64,000 nucleotides of DNA from an uncultured Clostridia bacterium (GCA_947589215.1 CANQCL010000008.1:24239-88238); one strand, 5' to 3'. Positions 16,378-26,982 are shown, numbered from the stretch's first letter. The notes: generated from the sequence alone by a model not told the origin. Made by a program: numbers and translations.

Positions 16378-16413
16378 ATTAATATTCATGCTCCGTTAGA
16401 AGCATTTCCTCCT
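16378..16413 (-). promoter_or_regulatory. Shine-Dalgarno and start codon separated by an 18-nt stem-loop (response regulator)
   Basis: On the minus strand: AGGAGG (16413-16408), AA, ATGCTTC-TAAC-GGAGCAT (16405-16388, 7-bp stem with one G.U), 10 nt, ATG at 16377. Hairpin length, loop size and the 10-nt distance equal those at nadE. Confidence 0.7.
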
Positions 16414-16818
16414 TTCATATTTATAAGCTTTATTTGAATTATTGACTAAACATTTTGTTTAATAGCCAATGTTTTTGTAAAAACCAATAAGTTTTTGATT
16501 TGAGATTTTTAATAATAAATGCACTAAAAAATAAACAAAACAAAAACAAACAATAAATTTTAACATAATTATTATAACAAATTCACAACTATTGAAAGTG
16601 TACATTAATTGTACAAATTATGTACACAATGTAAACTTTATAATATTGAAAGATTTTATTACATATTTATTCACAAAGATACAGCAATATATACAGAAAG
16701 AACCCGTATATTTTGGATTATTGAAGAAAAGAGTAGCCGGAAATTTACTTGTATAAACAACACTAATATTTACAAAATAATTAAATAATTTTGGTAGATA
16801 TAACAAAAATTTAAAAAG
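16414..16818. other. AT-rich intergenic region between the two-component system and groESL
   Basis: About 400 bases of AT-rich sequence separating divergent operons. I see no coding region with a ribosome site and no strong hairpin. It should hold the promoter of the two-component operon, but I cannot fix it. Confidence 0.5.
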
Positions 16819-16846
16819 TTGACGGAATACTCTTGATTATTATAAA
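16819..16846 (+). promoter_or_regulatory. Promoter of groESL
   Basis: TTGACG (16819-16824), 16-nt spacer, TATAAA (16841-16846), just upstream of CIRCE. Confidence 0.75.
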
Positions 16847-16864
16847 ATTAATGGTAAAATATAT

Positions 16865-16891
16865 TTAGCACTCAGAAAGCGAGAGTGCTAA
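16865..16891 (+). promoter_or_regulatory. CIRCE operator (HrcA site)
   Basis: TTAGCACTC, 9 nt, GAGTGCTAA: a perfect 9-9-9 match to the CIRCE consensus. It lies between the promoter and groES, so HrcA repression of groESL is expected. hrcA itself is not in the window. Confidence 0.97.
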
Positions 16892-16922
16892 AACTAAGTC
16901 AAATTAAATCAACATATAATAA

Positions 16923-17207
<285 letters not shown>

Positions 17208-17233
17208 CCGCAATTTATTTAGGCAAAAGGTAA

Positions 17234-18892
<1,659 letters not shown>

Positions 18893-18902
18893 GCAACGGT
18901 GA

Positions 18903-18993
18903 CGTTGCACCGGCGAGCCGGCAGGGGGTGACCCCCTGCACGCAGTGCTGCCTTTGGAAAGCTTGCAAAATGTTTAACCATGTGCAACGGCAG
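18903..18993 (+). repeat. Dispersed GC-rich hairpin element, copy B (groESL 3' UTR)
   Basis: Same blocks as copy A at 14.5 kb. The central hairpin is one pair longer (GCAGGGGG-TGA-CCCCCTGC, 18921-18939) and the outer stem has a different sequence (CGTTGCAC 18903-18910 with GTGCAACG 18982-18989) but still pairs. A competing hairpin, GCAACG-GTGA-CGTTGC (18893-18908), overlaps its left edge. Confidence 0.8.
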
Positions 18994-19044
18994 GTCAAAC
19001 TTTGTACAAGGTAATATTACGTAAACAAAATTGTTTAAAATTAA

Positions 19045-19076
19045 AAGGCTGACAGTAAAATGTCAGTCTTTTTTGT
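19045..19076 (+). terminator. Terminator of groESL
   Basis: A 10-bp stem (19045-19054 with 19061-19070, core GGCTGACA/TGTCAGTC) followed by a T run. It lies after repeat copy B. Confidence 0.88.
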
Positions 19077-19097
19077 TGCAAAAATATTTTTAGACTA

Positions 19098-19140
19098 TTG
19101 ACAAAACTGTATTAACTGTATATAATACATATATACAGTT
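19098..19140 (+). promoter_or_regulatory. Promoter and palindromic operator of the GntR/ABC operon
   Basis: TTGACA (19098-19103), 17 nt, TATAAT (19121-19126). A perfect 10-bp inverted repeat, AACTGTATAT (19114-19123) and ATATACAGTT (19131-19140), covers the -10. The next gene encodes a GntR/YtrA regulator, so autorepression is the natural reading. Confidence 0.8.
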
Positions 19141-19157
19141 GAAAAAGAGGTGATGGT

Positions 19158-19532
19158 GTGAACATATTTATCGACAATAAAAGCGGCGCTCCGATTTATG
19201 ACCAGATATATTCTCAGATTAAAAGTCAGATAATAAGCGGAGATTTAAAGGAAAACGAAATGCTTCCGTCAATTCGGGGTCTGGCAAAGGATTTGAGAAT
19301 CAGCTTTATTACTACAAAACGGGCATACGATGAGCTTGAAAAGGAAGGCTTTATTTATACCATTCAAGCAAAGGGCTGTTTCGTTGCGCCTAAGAATGTT
19401 GAACTGCTCAGAGAGGAAAATCTTAAAAAGATTGAGGAGCATATTGAGCAAATAATAAAGCTATCTGCTTCGTGCAATTTGAGCAAAGAGGATATTATTG
19501 AAATGATTAAATTTAATCTGGAGGATTTATAA
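19158..19532 (+). CDS. GntR-family regulator, YtrA type
   Basis: A 124-residue regulator: a GntR winged helix (about residues 8-75, with PIYDQIYSQIKSQIISGDL, LPSIRGLAKDLRIS and KEGFIYTIQAKGCFV) plus a short helical tail of some 45 residues. The short tail defines the YtrA subfamily, which usually represses an adjoining ABC transporter and responds to cell-wall-active compounds. GAGGTGATG precedes the GTG start. The stop touches the start of the ABC ATPase, and the operator at 19114-19140 lies 18 bases upstream. Confidence 0.9.
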   Translation: MNIFIDNKSGAPIYDQIYSQIKSQIISGDLKENEMLPSIRGLAKDLRISFITTKRAYDELEKEGFIYTIQAKGCFVAPKNVELLREENLKKIEEHIEQIIKLSASCNLSKEDIIEMIKFNLEDL

Positions 19533-20374
19533 TGAACGCACTTGAAATAAAAAAACTAACCAAATCTTTTTCCGGCTTTAAGCTGGATAATTTGAATCTT
19601 ACACTGCCGAGTGGGTGTATTATGGGCTTGATTGGAGAAAACGGCGCAGGAAAAAGTACCACAATCAAACTGATTTTAGATATGCTTCACAAAGACAGCG
19701 GAACTATAAAAATTCTCGGCAAAGATAATGAGGATAATATTTATCTCACAAAAGAGGATATAGGAGTAGTTATGGACGAGGTTGGGATACCTGAATGTTT
19801 GAATGCAAAGCAAGTCGGGAAAATTATGCGGTATACTTTTCGTAATTGGAACGAAGAAGAATATGCAAACTATCTAAAAAAATTGTCTATTCCTGCTGAT
19901 AAGCCGTTTAAGGAATTCTCTCGGGGTATGAAAATGAAACTAGGCATAGCGATAGCAATGTCTCACGACAGCAAGCTGTTACTGCTTGACGAGGCAACAA
20001 GCGGTCTTGACCCTGTTGTGAGAGACGAAGTGGTTGAGATGTTAAGCGATTTTACAAGAGACGAAAATCATTCTATTCTCATTTCCTCTCATATTGTCAG
20101 CGACCTTGAAAAGCTATGCGATTATGTGGCGTTTCTTCACAAGGGTAAATTGCTTCTGTGTGAGGAAAAGGACTGTCTGCTCGGTGAATACGGAATAATC
20201 CACTGTACCGCAGAACAGTTGAGTGAGCTTGCTCCAAAAGCAGTCAAGCATAAAAAAGAAACTCCTTACGGAGTTGAGGCAATAGTATTGCGTGATAATA
20301 TTCCGAATGATATGAAAATCAGTCCGATAAGTATTGAAGAACTGTTTATATTTATGGTAAAGGAGGCAGAATAA
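19532..20374 (+). CDS. ABC transporter ATP-binding protein (YtrB-like)
   Basis: A 280-residue ATPase. Walker A is GENGAGKST (about residues 34-42), the signature is FSRGMKMKLGIA, Walker B is LLLLDEATSGLD, and the switch His lies in LISSHIV. The signature differs from LSGGQ, as is common for this subfamily. With the permease that follows it should form an exporter or lantibiotic/bacitracin-type resistance pump. It overlaps the stop of the regulator gene by 1 base and the permease gene starts 2 bases after it. Confidence 0.92.
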   Translation: MNALEIKKLTKSFSGFKLDNLNLTLPSGCIMGLIGENGAGKSTTIKLILDMLHKDSGTIKILGKDNEDNIYLTKEDIGVVMDEVGIPECLNAKQVGKIMRYTFRNWNEEEYANYLKKLSIPADKPFKEFSRGMKMKLGIAIAMSHDSKLLLLDEATSGLDPVVRDEVVEMLSDFTRDENHSILISSHIVSDLEKLCDYVAFLHKGKLLLCEEKDCLLGEYGIIHCTAEQLSELAPKAVKHKKETPYGVEAIVLRDNIPNDMKISPISIEELFIFMVKEAE

Positions 20375-20375
20375 G

Positions 20376-20999
20376 ATGAAGGGATTGCTCTTAAAAGATT
20401 TATATATGATAAAAAAGTATTGCAAATTGCAGTTATTGTTCGTTGCATTTATTCTTGCAGGTTCACTTGCAACAACTAATATATTTTTTATTTTCTATCC
20501 CTGTTTGATTTCGGGTATAATTCCTGTAACTTTACTTTCCTATGATGAACTGAGCCAATGGAACGAATATAGTGACGCTTTGCCCTATAAAAAGTCGCAG
20601 ATTGTCTCTGTAAAATACATTATAGGTATGCTTGCTCAGATTTTAGTGTTTATTATATCCGGTGTTATTCAGGCAGTCAAAATGAACATTGACGGAATAT
20701 TTGTGCTAAATAATTTTTTAATTCTTATGACAACTCTGTTGGTAATATCCTTTTTGATGCCTTCAATAACGCTTCCGTTTATGTTTAAGTTGGGTGCGAT
20801 AAAGGGACGAATTGCGTATATTGTTGTGATTTTTGTTTATTTTGCAGGCGTTGGTGTTTTTTCTGCATATCTGGTTGACGGCTATATTAAAATCATATCG
20901 TTTAGCGGTATTATCACAATTGTATGTTTAGCCGTAATTGCATTGTACGCTCTTTCTTGGAAACTGTCGATTGCGTTTTATAAAAAGCGGGAAGTTTAA
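20376..20999 (+). CDS. ABC-2 type transporter permease
   Basis: A 207-residue protein with six hydrophobic segments, beginning MKGLLLKDLYMIKKY, a typical ABC-2 permease N-terminus. An N-terminal amphipathic stretch, SYDELSQWNEYSDALP, matches the conserved cytoplasmic loop of this family. AAGGAGG precedes the ATG. It completes a three-gene operon of regulator, ATPase and permease. The substrate is unknown. Confidence 0.88.
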   Translation: MKGLLLKDLYMIKKYCKLQLLFVAFILAGSLATTNIFFIFYPCLISGIIPVTLLSYDELSQWNEYSDALPYKKSQIVSVKYIIGMLAQILVFIISGVIQAVKMNIDGIFVLNNFLILMTTLLVISFLMPSITLPFMFKLGAIKGRIAYIVVIFVYFAGVGVFSAYLVDGYIKIISFSGIITIVCLAVIALYALSWKLSIAFYKKREV

Positions 21000-21011
21000 T
21001 ATGTAATAACT

Positions 21012-21040
21012 AAAGGCGTCGCAAAGCGACGCCTTTTTAT
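21012..21040. terminator. Bidirectional terminator between the ABC operon and aspS
   Basis: A perfect 11-bp stem (21012-21022 with 21026-21036), core GGCGTCGC, loop AAA, flanked by A and T runs; serves convergent operons. Confidence 0.92.
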
Positions 21041-21047
21041 ATAAGTA

Positions 21048-22823
21048 TTACTCATCTGTAATTGTTTTAATATGAAGCTCATTTAACTGCTTTTCATCGA
21101 CCTCAGCAGGGCAGGCGCTCATAAGCTCGCTTGCGTTTTGTACCTTTGGAAAGGCAACTACGTCACGCAGAGACTCTGCTCCGCACATAATCATAGCCAG
21201 CCTGTCAAGACCAATTCCCATTCCCCCGTGAGGAGGTGAAGCGTATCTGTATGCGTCAACCAAAAATCCGAATTTAGCTTCTATTTCTTCATCTGTCATA
21301 CCGAGAGCCTCAAACATCTTCTGCTGTAATTCAAAATCAGTAATTCTCATAGAGCCAGAAGAAAGCTCTGTGCCGTTCAAAACCAAATCAAATGCTTTTG
21401 CACGCACATTTTCAGGCTCGGTATCAAGCAGAGGAATACATTCCTCCATAGGCATTGTAAAGGGGTGGTGCATTGCTATCCACTCGCCTGTTTCCTCGTC
21501 CTGCTCAAAGAACGGCATTTCCGTGATCCATAGGAAGTTGTATCCGTTTGGTATAATATCAAGCTTCTTTGCAACAAGCAAACGAAGTGCGCCTAAAGTC
21601 GGCAGAACGACCTTATTTTTATCTGCAACAATAAGTATTACATCTCCTTTTTCAGCGCCAAGCTTTGATAAGATTTTTTCAAGCTCGCCATCTTTTAAGA
21701 ACTTCTTAAAGGAGCAGGAGGGCTCGTCGTCTATCCAGCGGATATATGCAAGACCCTTTGCGCCTATGCCTTTTGCGTGCTCGGTCAGTTTGTCTATTTC
21801 TTTTCTTGTGTAAGTCTCAGCCGCATTTTTTGCAACTATTGCTCTTACGCTCCCATTGTTTTCAAGAGCGTTTTTAAATACGATAAAATCAATATCCTTT
21901 ACAGTTTCTGATATATCTTGAATTTCCATTCCGAATCTTGTATCAGGCTTGTCCGAGCCGTATCTCGACATAGCGTCTGCAAAGGTAAGTCTGGGGAGTG
22001 GAAGCGGTATATCTACATTTAAAACGTCTTTAAAGAGCTTTTTTACAAAACCCTCGCCTATTGACAGCAAATCGTCAACGTCGACAAAGGACATCTCAAG
22101 GTCGATTTGAGTAAATTCAGGCTGTCTGTCTGCACGCAGATCCTCGTCACGGAAGCATCTTGTAAGCTGAATATATCTGTCAAAGCCTGAAACCATAAGA
22201 AGCTGTTTGTAAATCTGAGGGGATTGGGGGAGAGCGTAAAACTTGCCCTGATGAACACGCGAGGGAATAATGTAATCTCTTGCGCCCTCTGGGGTCGATT
22301 TTATCATCATCGGGGTTTCAATCTCGATAAAGCCGTTTTCATAGAAATACTCTCTTGCGCACTTTGCGATATTGTGACGCATTATAATATTTTTCTGGAG
22401 CTTTTCGTTTCTCAAATCTAAATATCTGTATTTAAGCTTTAACTCGTCGTTTACCTTATCCGTTTTTGAAATCTCAAATGGAGGCGTTTCAGATTTTGAA
22501 AGAACTCTTAAATCAGTTACAATAATTTCGATCTCGCCTGTTTTTATATCTTTGTTCACGCTTTCACGCTTTTTGACATTCCCTTTTGCCATAAGAACAT
22601 ACTCAGCGTGACAGTTGGACGCTTTTTCAAATATATTTCTATCGGTTTCGTCGTTAAAGGAAAGCTGAACTATTCCCGTTCTGTCTCTTAAATCAATAAA
22701 AATAAGATTTCCCAAGTCTCTTATCTTTTGAACAAAACCGCATACAACAACTTCACATTCTGTGTTTGGAACTTCACCGCAGTAGTGTGTTCTTTTAAGT
22801 CCGTTCATAGTGTCTGTTTTCAT
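21048..22823 (-). CDS. aspS: Aspartyl-tRNA synthetase
   Basis: A 591-residue class II synthetase of the bacterial type. It has an N-terminal OB-fold anticodon-binding domain (about 1-110), motif 2 in CFRDEDLRADRQPEFTQID, an inserted GAD domain (about 290-400), and motif 3 in GMGIGLDRLAM near the end. AAAGGAG precedes the ATG. It is the third gene of a hisS - membrane protein - aspS operon headed by a T-box. Whether it charges tRNA-Asp only or also tRNA-Asn cannot be read directly from the sequence. Confidence 0.97.
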   Translation of the reverse strand: MKTDTMNGLKRTHYCGEVPNTECEVVVCGFVQKIRDLGNLIFIDLRDRTGIVQLSFNDETDRNIFEKASNCHAEYVLMAKGNVKKRESVNKDIKTGEIEIIVTDLRVLSKSETPPFEISKTDKVNDELKLKYRYLDLRNEKLQKNIIMRHNIAKCAREYFYENGFIEIETPMMIKSTPEGARDYIIPSRVHQGKFYALPQSPQIYKQLLMVSGFDRYIQLTRCFRDEDLRADRQPEFTQIDLEMSFVDVDDLLSIGEGFVKKLFKDVLNVDIPLPLPRLTFADAMSRYGSDKPDTRFGMEIQDISETVKDIDFIVFKNALENNGSVRAIVAKNAAETYTRKEIDKLTEHAKGIGAKGLAYIRWIDDEPSCSFKKFLKDGELEKILSKLGAEKGDVILIVADKNKVVLPTLGALRLLVAKKLDIIPNGYNFLWITEMPFFEQDEETGEWIAMHHPFTMPMEECIPLLDTEPENVRAKAFDLVLNGTELSSGSMRITDFELQQKMFEALGMTDEEIEAKFGFLVDAYRYASPPHGGMGIGLDRLAMIMCGAESLRDVVAFPKVQNASELMSACPAEVDEKQLNELHIKTITDE

Positions 22824-22864
22824 TTTTATTTGTTCTCCTTTTATTTTTACTTAGTGTTTTTGTT

Positions 22865-23368
22865 TCAGGCGTCTGTATTTTCCTCCTGACGCTCGTAAGG
22901 CGTATCATACCTTTCAAAATACTCTTTGATTTGCTGAGGTGTGTTGTTATCCCAAAAGAAGATATAAACCGCTAAGCAGGTGATTGCTGTTAGTATAATC
23001 CCCGCAGTCAGATTTTGAGTGAAGCCTATAACAGTAATAAAAAGCCAGAAGATAATTATGCACAATGATACAATAAGATTTGATGTTTTTCTTTTAAATT
23101 TCCCCTCGACCTTTGTGCTGTTTTTGTTCTCACCTTTGCCGATAGACCCAACAAACATTGGGTTGTCGAGGTCACGTTTTCCGAATCTGTGAAAATGAAT
23201 TTCAATTGTGTTATCGTTTCTTTTTCCGTAGTAAAGATCGGTTAGGTGAAAATCCTTTCTAAGCTGACGGTATGTGTAGTTTTTTATGTCATGGTCAAAC
23301 TTCTTTTTAAACTCTTCATTTGAACACATACACTCAAATTCATATTTTTTTGAGGTTATAATAAACAT
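22865..23368 (-). CDS. Unrecognised membrane protein between hisS and aspS
   Basis: I do not recognise a family. The 167-residue product has a soluble N-terminal half of about 100 residues, with KYEFECMCSNEEFKKKFDHD and a run of His/Arg (EIHFHRFGKRD), then two adjacent hydrophobic segments (about 100-142) and an acidic tail. GAAAGG precedes the ATG. It lies 36 bases after hisS and 41 bases before aspS, so it is under the same T-box. An insertion of a non-tRNA gene between these two is not the common arrangement. Confidence 0.75.
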   Translation of the reverse strand: MFIITSKKYEFECMCSNEEFKKKFDHDIKNYTYRQLRKDFHLTDLYYGKRNDNTIEIHFHRFGKRDLDNPMFVGSIGKGENKNSTKVEGKFKRKTSNLIVSLCIIIFWLFITVIGFTQNLTAGIILTAITCLAVYIFFWDNNTPQQIKEYFERYDTPYERQEENTDA

Positions 23369-23404
23369 AAATTTGTCTGCCTTTCTTTCAAAAATCTGTT
23401 TGAA

Positions 23405-24718
23405 TTAAAGCTCGGTATCTTCTAAAATGTCTTTAAACATATAATTCGTAAGCTCTTGTGAAAAATTATCGCAGAATTTTTCATCAAGTGAAATGTCAAA
23501 CTCCTCGCCAGTATCCATTTGCTTTAGCTTTGCCTGCTTAGTTTCAAGCTCGTTGTCGCCCAAAACAAGCGTAAACTTAGCGTTGATTTTGTTTGCATAC
23601 TTCATCTGCGCTTTTAAACCTCTGCCCATAAGGTCGTATTCAGTGAAAATTCCCTCGTCACGCAGAGCCATCGCAAGAGAAGCGGCGTGGTTTTGAGCTT
23701 TCTCACCCATTGATGCTATATATAGATCGCAGGTGTTCTTTTCAATAAACTCACAGTTTGAGCTTTCCATTGTGAGCAGCAGTCTTTCAATACCCGAACC
23801 GAACCCGAGAGCAGGCGTCGGCTGACCGCCCAAAGTTTCAACAAGACCGTCGTATCTTCCGCCGCCTAGAATAGTGCCCTGTGCGCCGATCGAGCTTGTG
23901 ATAAATTCAAATACCGTTTTTGTGTAGTAATCGAGACCTCTTACGATTTTTGTATCTATGACAAATTCAATACCCATAGCAGTAAGGATTTCCTGTAATT
24001 TTTTAAAGTGATTATTACAGTCATCACAAAGATAATCTAAAATAACAGGCGCATTCTTTGCAATATCTGAGCAGATCGGAGATTTGCAGTCTAGGATACG
24101 CATAGGGTTTTTATCCAGACGTTCCTGACAGGTATGACAAAGCTCCTCTTTTTTTGCAGAGAAGTACTCTTTCAGCGTCTGATGATATTTTGCTCTGCAT
24201 TCGGGACAGCCGATAGAGTTTAGGTGTAGTGTTACGTCTTTGATGCCAAGCCTGTCGATAACGCTTTTTGCAAGAGCGATGATGTCAGCGTCGGCTGACG
24301 GTGATGACGGACCTACCATTTCACAGCCGAACTGGTGAAACTCTCTCAGCCTGCCTGCCTGCGGTTTTTCGTGACGAAAGCACGGGGTTATATAAAACAG
24401 CTTTTGCGGAACTCCGTCGTTAAGTATTCCGTTTTCCAGCATCGCTCTAATTACGCCGGCAGTGCCCTCAGGTTTGAGGGTGAATTCAGAATCCCCCTTT
24501 GCTGAAACTGTATACATCTCTTTTTGAACAACATCGGTCGTGTCTCCGACTGAACGCACAAAAAGTCCTGTATCCTCGAATGTAGGCGTTCTTATTTCTT
24601 TAAAGCCGAATTGCTCGGCAGTATCTCTGCACACCATTTCTACAGTTTGCCATTTATAAGATTCGCTCGGCGTAACGTCCTGAGTTCCTCTTGGTCGCTG
24701 TACAGTTGACTTTGCCAT
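23405..24718 (-). CDS. hisS: Histidyl-tRNA synthetase
   Basis: A 437-residue class II synthetase. RPRGTQDVTPSE marks the N-terminus, motif 2 is CFRHEKPQAGRLREFHQFG, the His-specific segment VRGLDYYTKTVFEF follows, and motif 3 is GFGSGIERL. The C-terminal anticodon-binding domain covers the last 90 residues. I start at the ATG at 24718 (MAKSTVQ), which has AGGAGGAG ahead. The longer frame to 24781 runs into the T-box antiterminator and is not coding. Confidence 0.97.
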   Translation of the reverse strand: MAKSTVQRPRGTQDVTPSESYKWQTVEMVCRDTAEQFGFKEIRTPTFEDTGLFVRSVGDTTDVVQKEMYTVSAKGDSEFTLKPEGTAGVIRAMLENGILNDGVPQKLFYITPCFRHEKPQAGRLREFHQFGCEMVGPSSPSADADIIALAKSVIDRLGIKDVTLHLNSIGCPECRAKYHQTLKEYFSAKKEELCHTCQERLDKNPMRILDCKSPICSDIAKNAPVILDYLCDDCNNHFKKLQEILTAMGIEFVIDTKIVRGLDYYTKTVFEFITSSIGAQGTILGGGRYDGLVETLGGQPTPALGFGSGIERLLLTMESSNCEFIEKNTCDLYIASMGEKAQNHAASLAMALRDEGIFTEYDLMGRGLKAQMKYANKINAKFTLVLGDNELETKQAKLKQMDTGEEFDISLDEKFCDNFSQELTNYMFKDILEDTEL

Positions 24719-24740
24719 AATTTCTCCTCCTAAAAAATAA

Positions 24741-24950
24741 AGGCCGTCCCAAAGGGACGACCGTAATAATCGTGATACCACCCTAATTGCTCAGAAAAAT
24801 TCTGAACCACTCTAACCTTTAACGCAGGCAACGTCCGTTCTTTTGGTCAAACGGAAGCTCATAGGTGTCTTTCATAAGAGTTTTCAAAGGTGTTTTCAGC
24901 CAACTCACCCTCTCTGAGTTGAAATATCTTACTACTTTTCTAATCATAGC
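24741..24950 (-). promoter_or_regulatory. T-box riboswitch of the hisS-aspS operon
   Basis: The minus strand reads, in order, AGTAGTAA, an AGAGAG/GTTGG-type Stem I apex, the specifier context GAAAGACACCTATGAGC (specifier GAC at 24869-24867, overlapping CAC at 24867-24865), the T-box AGGGTGGTATCACG (24784-24771), and the terminator GGTCGTCCC-TTT-GGGACGGCC (24762-24742) with a U tail. This is a canonical T-box leader: uncharged tRNA stabilises the antiterminator. GAC (Asp) fits the usual NNN-ACC context; CAC (His) overlaps it. Confidence 0.93.
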
Positions 24951-25006
24951 TTTTACTTTTTAATTGATTTTAACATATATACAAAAAGCGTTGTGTTAAT
25001 TTTTTG

Positions 25007-25405
25007 TTAAATTCTTTTTGGATTAACAATGTTTCGCCAATCCAAGTCGCCATGCTCAAGCGAATGTATCAGTGCTTCTGCCGTTGCAATATTTGTAGCA
25101 ACAGGAATGTTGTGAACATCGCAAAGTCTGAGAAGATTAGCTTCATTTGGCTGTGGGGTAATTGGATCTCTGAAATATAACAGCAAGTCAATTTCATTGC
25201 ATGATATCCTTGCAGAGATCTGCTCGTCGCCTCCTTGAGAACCGCTAAGATATTTTTGTATGTTAAGCCCTGTTGCTTCCGATACCAGTTTTCCTGTTGT
25301 ACCGGTAGCGCAGAGGTTGTGTCTGCTTAGAATTCCGCAGTATGCAATGCAGAACTGTACCATAAGTTCCTTCTTTTTGTCGTGAGCGATTATTGCAATG
25401 TTCAA
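25007..25405 (-). CDS. mgsA: Methylglyoxal synthase
   Basis: A 132-residue enzyme converting dihydroxyacetone phosphate to methylglyoxal and phosphate, a bypass that relieves sugar-phosphate stress. AHDKKK at 7-12, CATGTTG near 34-40, the catalytic Asp in SGSQGGDEQ and [17 protein letters not shown] are family motifs. The start is TTG at 25405 after AAGGGGGAA. The gene stands alone between the T-box operon and the aminotransferase. Confidence 0.95.
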   Translation of the reverse strand: MNIAIIAHDKKKELMVQFCIAYCGILSRHNLCATGTTGKLVSEATGLNIQKYLSGSQGGDEQISARISCNEIDLLLYFRDPITPQPNEANLLRLCDVHNIPVATNIATAEALIHSLEHGDLDWRNIVNPKRI

Positions 25406-25641
25406 TATAATTCCCCCTTAATCTTTTTATTTGTAGACCTGCTTTATTCATTTTAACATAATTTTAGATAATTGCAACGGAAAATTTGCAAAAAAATTAA
25501 AATTGGTAAATATGAAATATAATAAATTAAAAAATTGGTAATATTGCACAATATTAGCATATATTTTAGCAGCCAATAAGTAAATTATTACCTATTATTT
25601 GCGTTCTAATATATATTATAAACTTGTTTAGGAGAAATTAT

Positions 25642-25682
25642 AATAAGCCTGACGAACTTGTATGTTCCGTCAGGCTTATTTA
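25642..25682. terminator. Terminator of the aminotransferase gene
   Basis: A 13-bp stem, AATAAGCCTGACG (25642-25654) with CGTCAGGCTTATT (25668-25680), plus three inner pairs. It sits just 3' of the gene ending at 25696. Confidence 0.9.
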
Positions 25683-25695
25683 GTGTGTAATCTTC

Positions 25696-26982
25696 TTATT
25701 TTTCAGATAAAAGCTTTTCAGCAGATGCAATTTTAACAGCAATGCAAAAAATTTCAATTGCCTGTCTCAGCTCGTCAACAGTTGGAAACGTCGGAGCGAT
25801 TCTAATGTTAGAATCATTCGGGTCTTTGCCGTAAGGGAAAGTTGCTCCTGCACTTGTTAGAACTACTCCGGCTTCTTTACAAAGTGAAACGATTTTTTTT
25901 GCACAATTATCCATTGAGTTAAAACTGATAAAATATCCGCCGTGAGGCTTGTGCCATTCGCCTATTCCCAAAGGGGCGATCTCTTTGTCAAGAGCTTCTA
26001 AACAAACGTCGAATTTAGGTTTAATTATCTCAGCGTGTTTTTTCATATGCTCTTTTAGACCCTCGTAGCTTCCGAAAAATTTAACGTGGCGAAGCTGGTT
26101 GATTTTATCAAAGCCTATAGTCTGTATTGTCATAAGAGAAAGCAGATAGTCTACATTTTTTTTGCTTGCACCCAGAACCGCGATTCCTCCGCCTGCAAAT
26201 GAAATTTTAGACGTCGATGCAAAAATGTAAACCATATCTTCAGTTCCTGCCTTTTTGCACTCGTCGAGAATGTTAAGCAGTTTGTCGGGAGTATCGGTTA
26301 GATGGTGAATACAATATGCGTTGTCCCAAAATATTCTGAAATCATTTGCTTTTGGTTTTAAATTGGCAAATCTTCTAACAACCTCATCAGAATATGTAAT
26401 TCCTGTTGGGTTTGAGTACATAGGTACACACCATATACCTTTTATTGTATCGTCGTTTGCAACAAGACTTTCTATCATATCCATATCAGGACCGTCTTTG
26501 CCAAGCGGAACATTGATCATTTCAATTCCAAAGCTCTCGCAGATAGCAAAGTGTCTGTCGTAACCGGGTACCAAACATATCCACTTTATTTTTTCATAGT
26601 CTTTCCAAGGCTTGTCAACGCCGTTTACGCCGAAAATAATGCCTTTTGCAATCGTGTCATACATAAGATTAAGACTTGAATTGCCGCCGATAATTATTTC
26701 GTCGGTCGAAACTCCGAGCATTGGCGCAAAAAGCTCTTTAGCGTCGCATATACCCTCAAGACCGCCGTAGTTTCTGCAATCCGTTCCGTCAGACGCAGAA
26801 TAGTCAGCGTCAAAGCTGTTTACGGATGCAAGCATCTTCACTGCTAAATCAAGCTGCTGCGTGCTTGGTTTTCCTCTAGCCATATTTAATGATAAATTTT
26901 TTTCTTTGAAATTTTCAAGCTTTGCTTTATTTTCCGAAAGAAAAGCTTCAAGCTCCTCTTTTGACATCTCTTTAAGCTGCAT
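25696..26982 (-). CDS. Aspartate aminotransferase-like PLP enzyme
   Basis: A 428-residue fold-type I aminotransferase of the branch often annotated as type Ic aspartate aminotransferase. NMARGKPSTQQLDLA at 33-47 is its N-terminal signature, NPTG occurs in MYSNPTGITYSD, the PLP lysine lies in ASTSKISFAGGG and the substrate-binding Arg in SNIRIAPTFP. It interconverts aspartate and oxaloacetate with glutamate and 2-oxoglutarate. AGGAGG occurs ahead of the ATG. Single-gene unit with its own terminator. Confidence 0.9.
   Translation of the reverse strand: MQLKEMSKEELEAFLSENKAKLENFKEKNLSLNMARGKPSTQQLDLAVKMLASVNSFDADYSASDGTDCRNYGGLEGICDAKELFAPMLGVSTDEIIIGGNSSLNLMYDTIAKGIIFGVNGVDKPWKDYEKIKWICLVPGYDRHFAICESFGIEMINVPLGKDGPDMDMIESLVANDDTIKGIWCVPMYSNPTGITYSDEVVRRFANLKPKANDFRIFWDNAYCIHHLTDTPDKLLNILDECKKAGTEDMVYIFASTSKISFAGGGIAVLGASKKNVDYLLSLMTIQTIGFDKINQLRHVKFFGSYEGLKEHMKKHAEIIKPKFDVCLEALDKEIAPLGIGEWHKPHGGYFISFNSMDNCAKKIVSLCKEAGVVLTSAGATFPYGKDPNDSNIRIAPTFPTVDELRQAIEIFCIAVKIASAEKLLSEK

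Noticed and set aside
16618..16806. 62-codon minus frame in the AT-rich region before groESL
   Set aside because: Composition looks like translated AT-rich non-coding sequence (many Phe, Ile, Tyr and Cys) and there is no Shine-Dalgarno.
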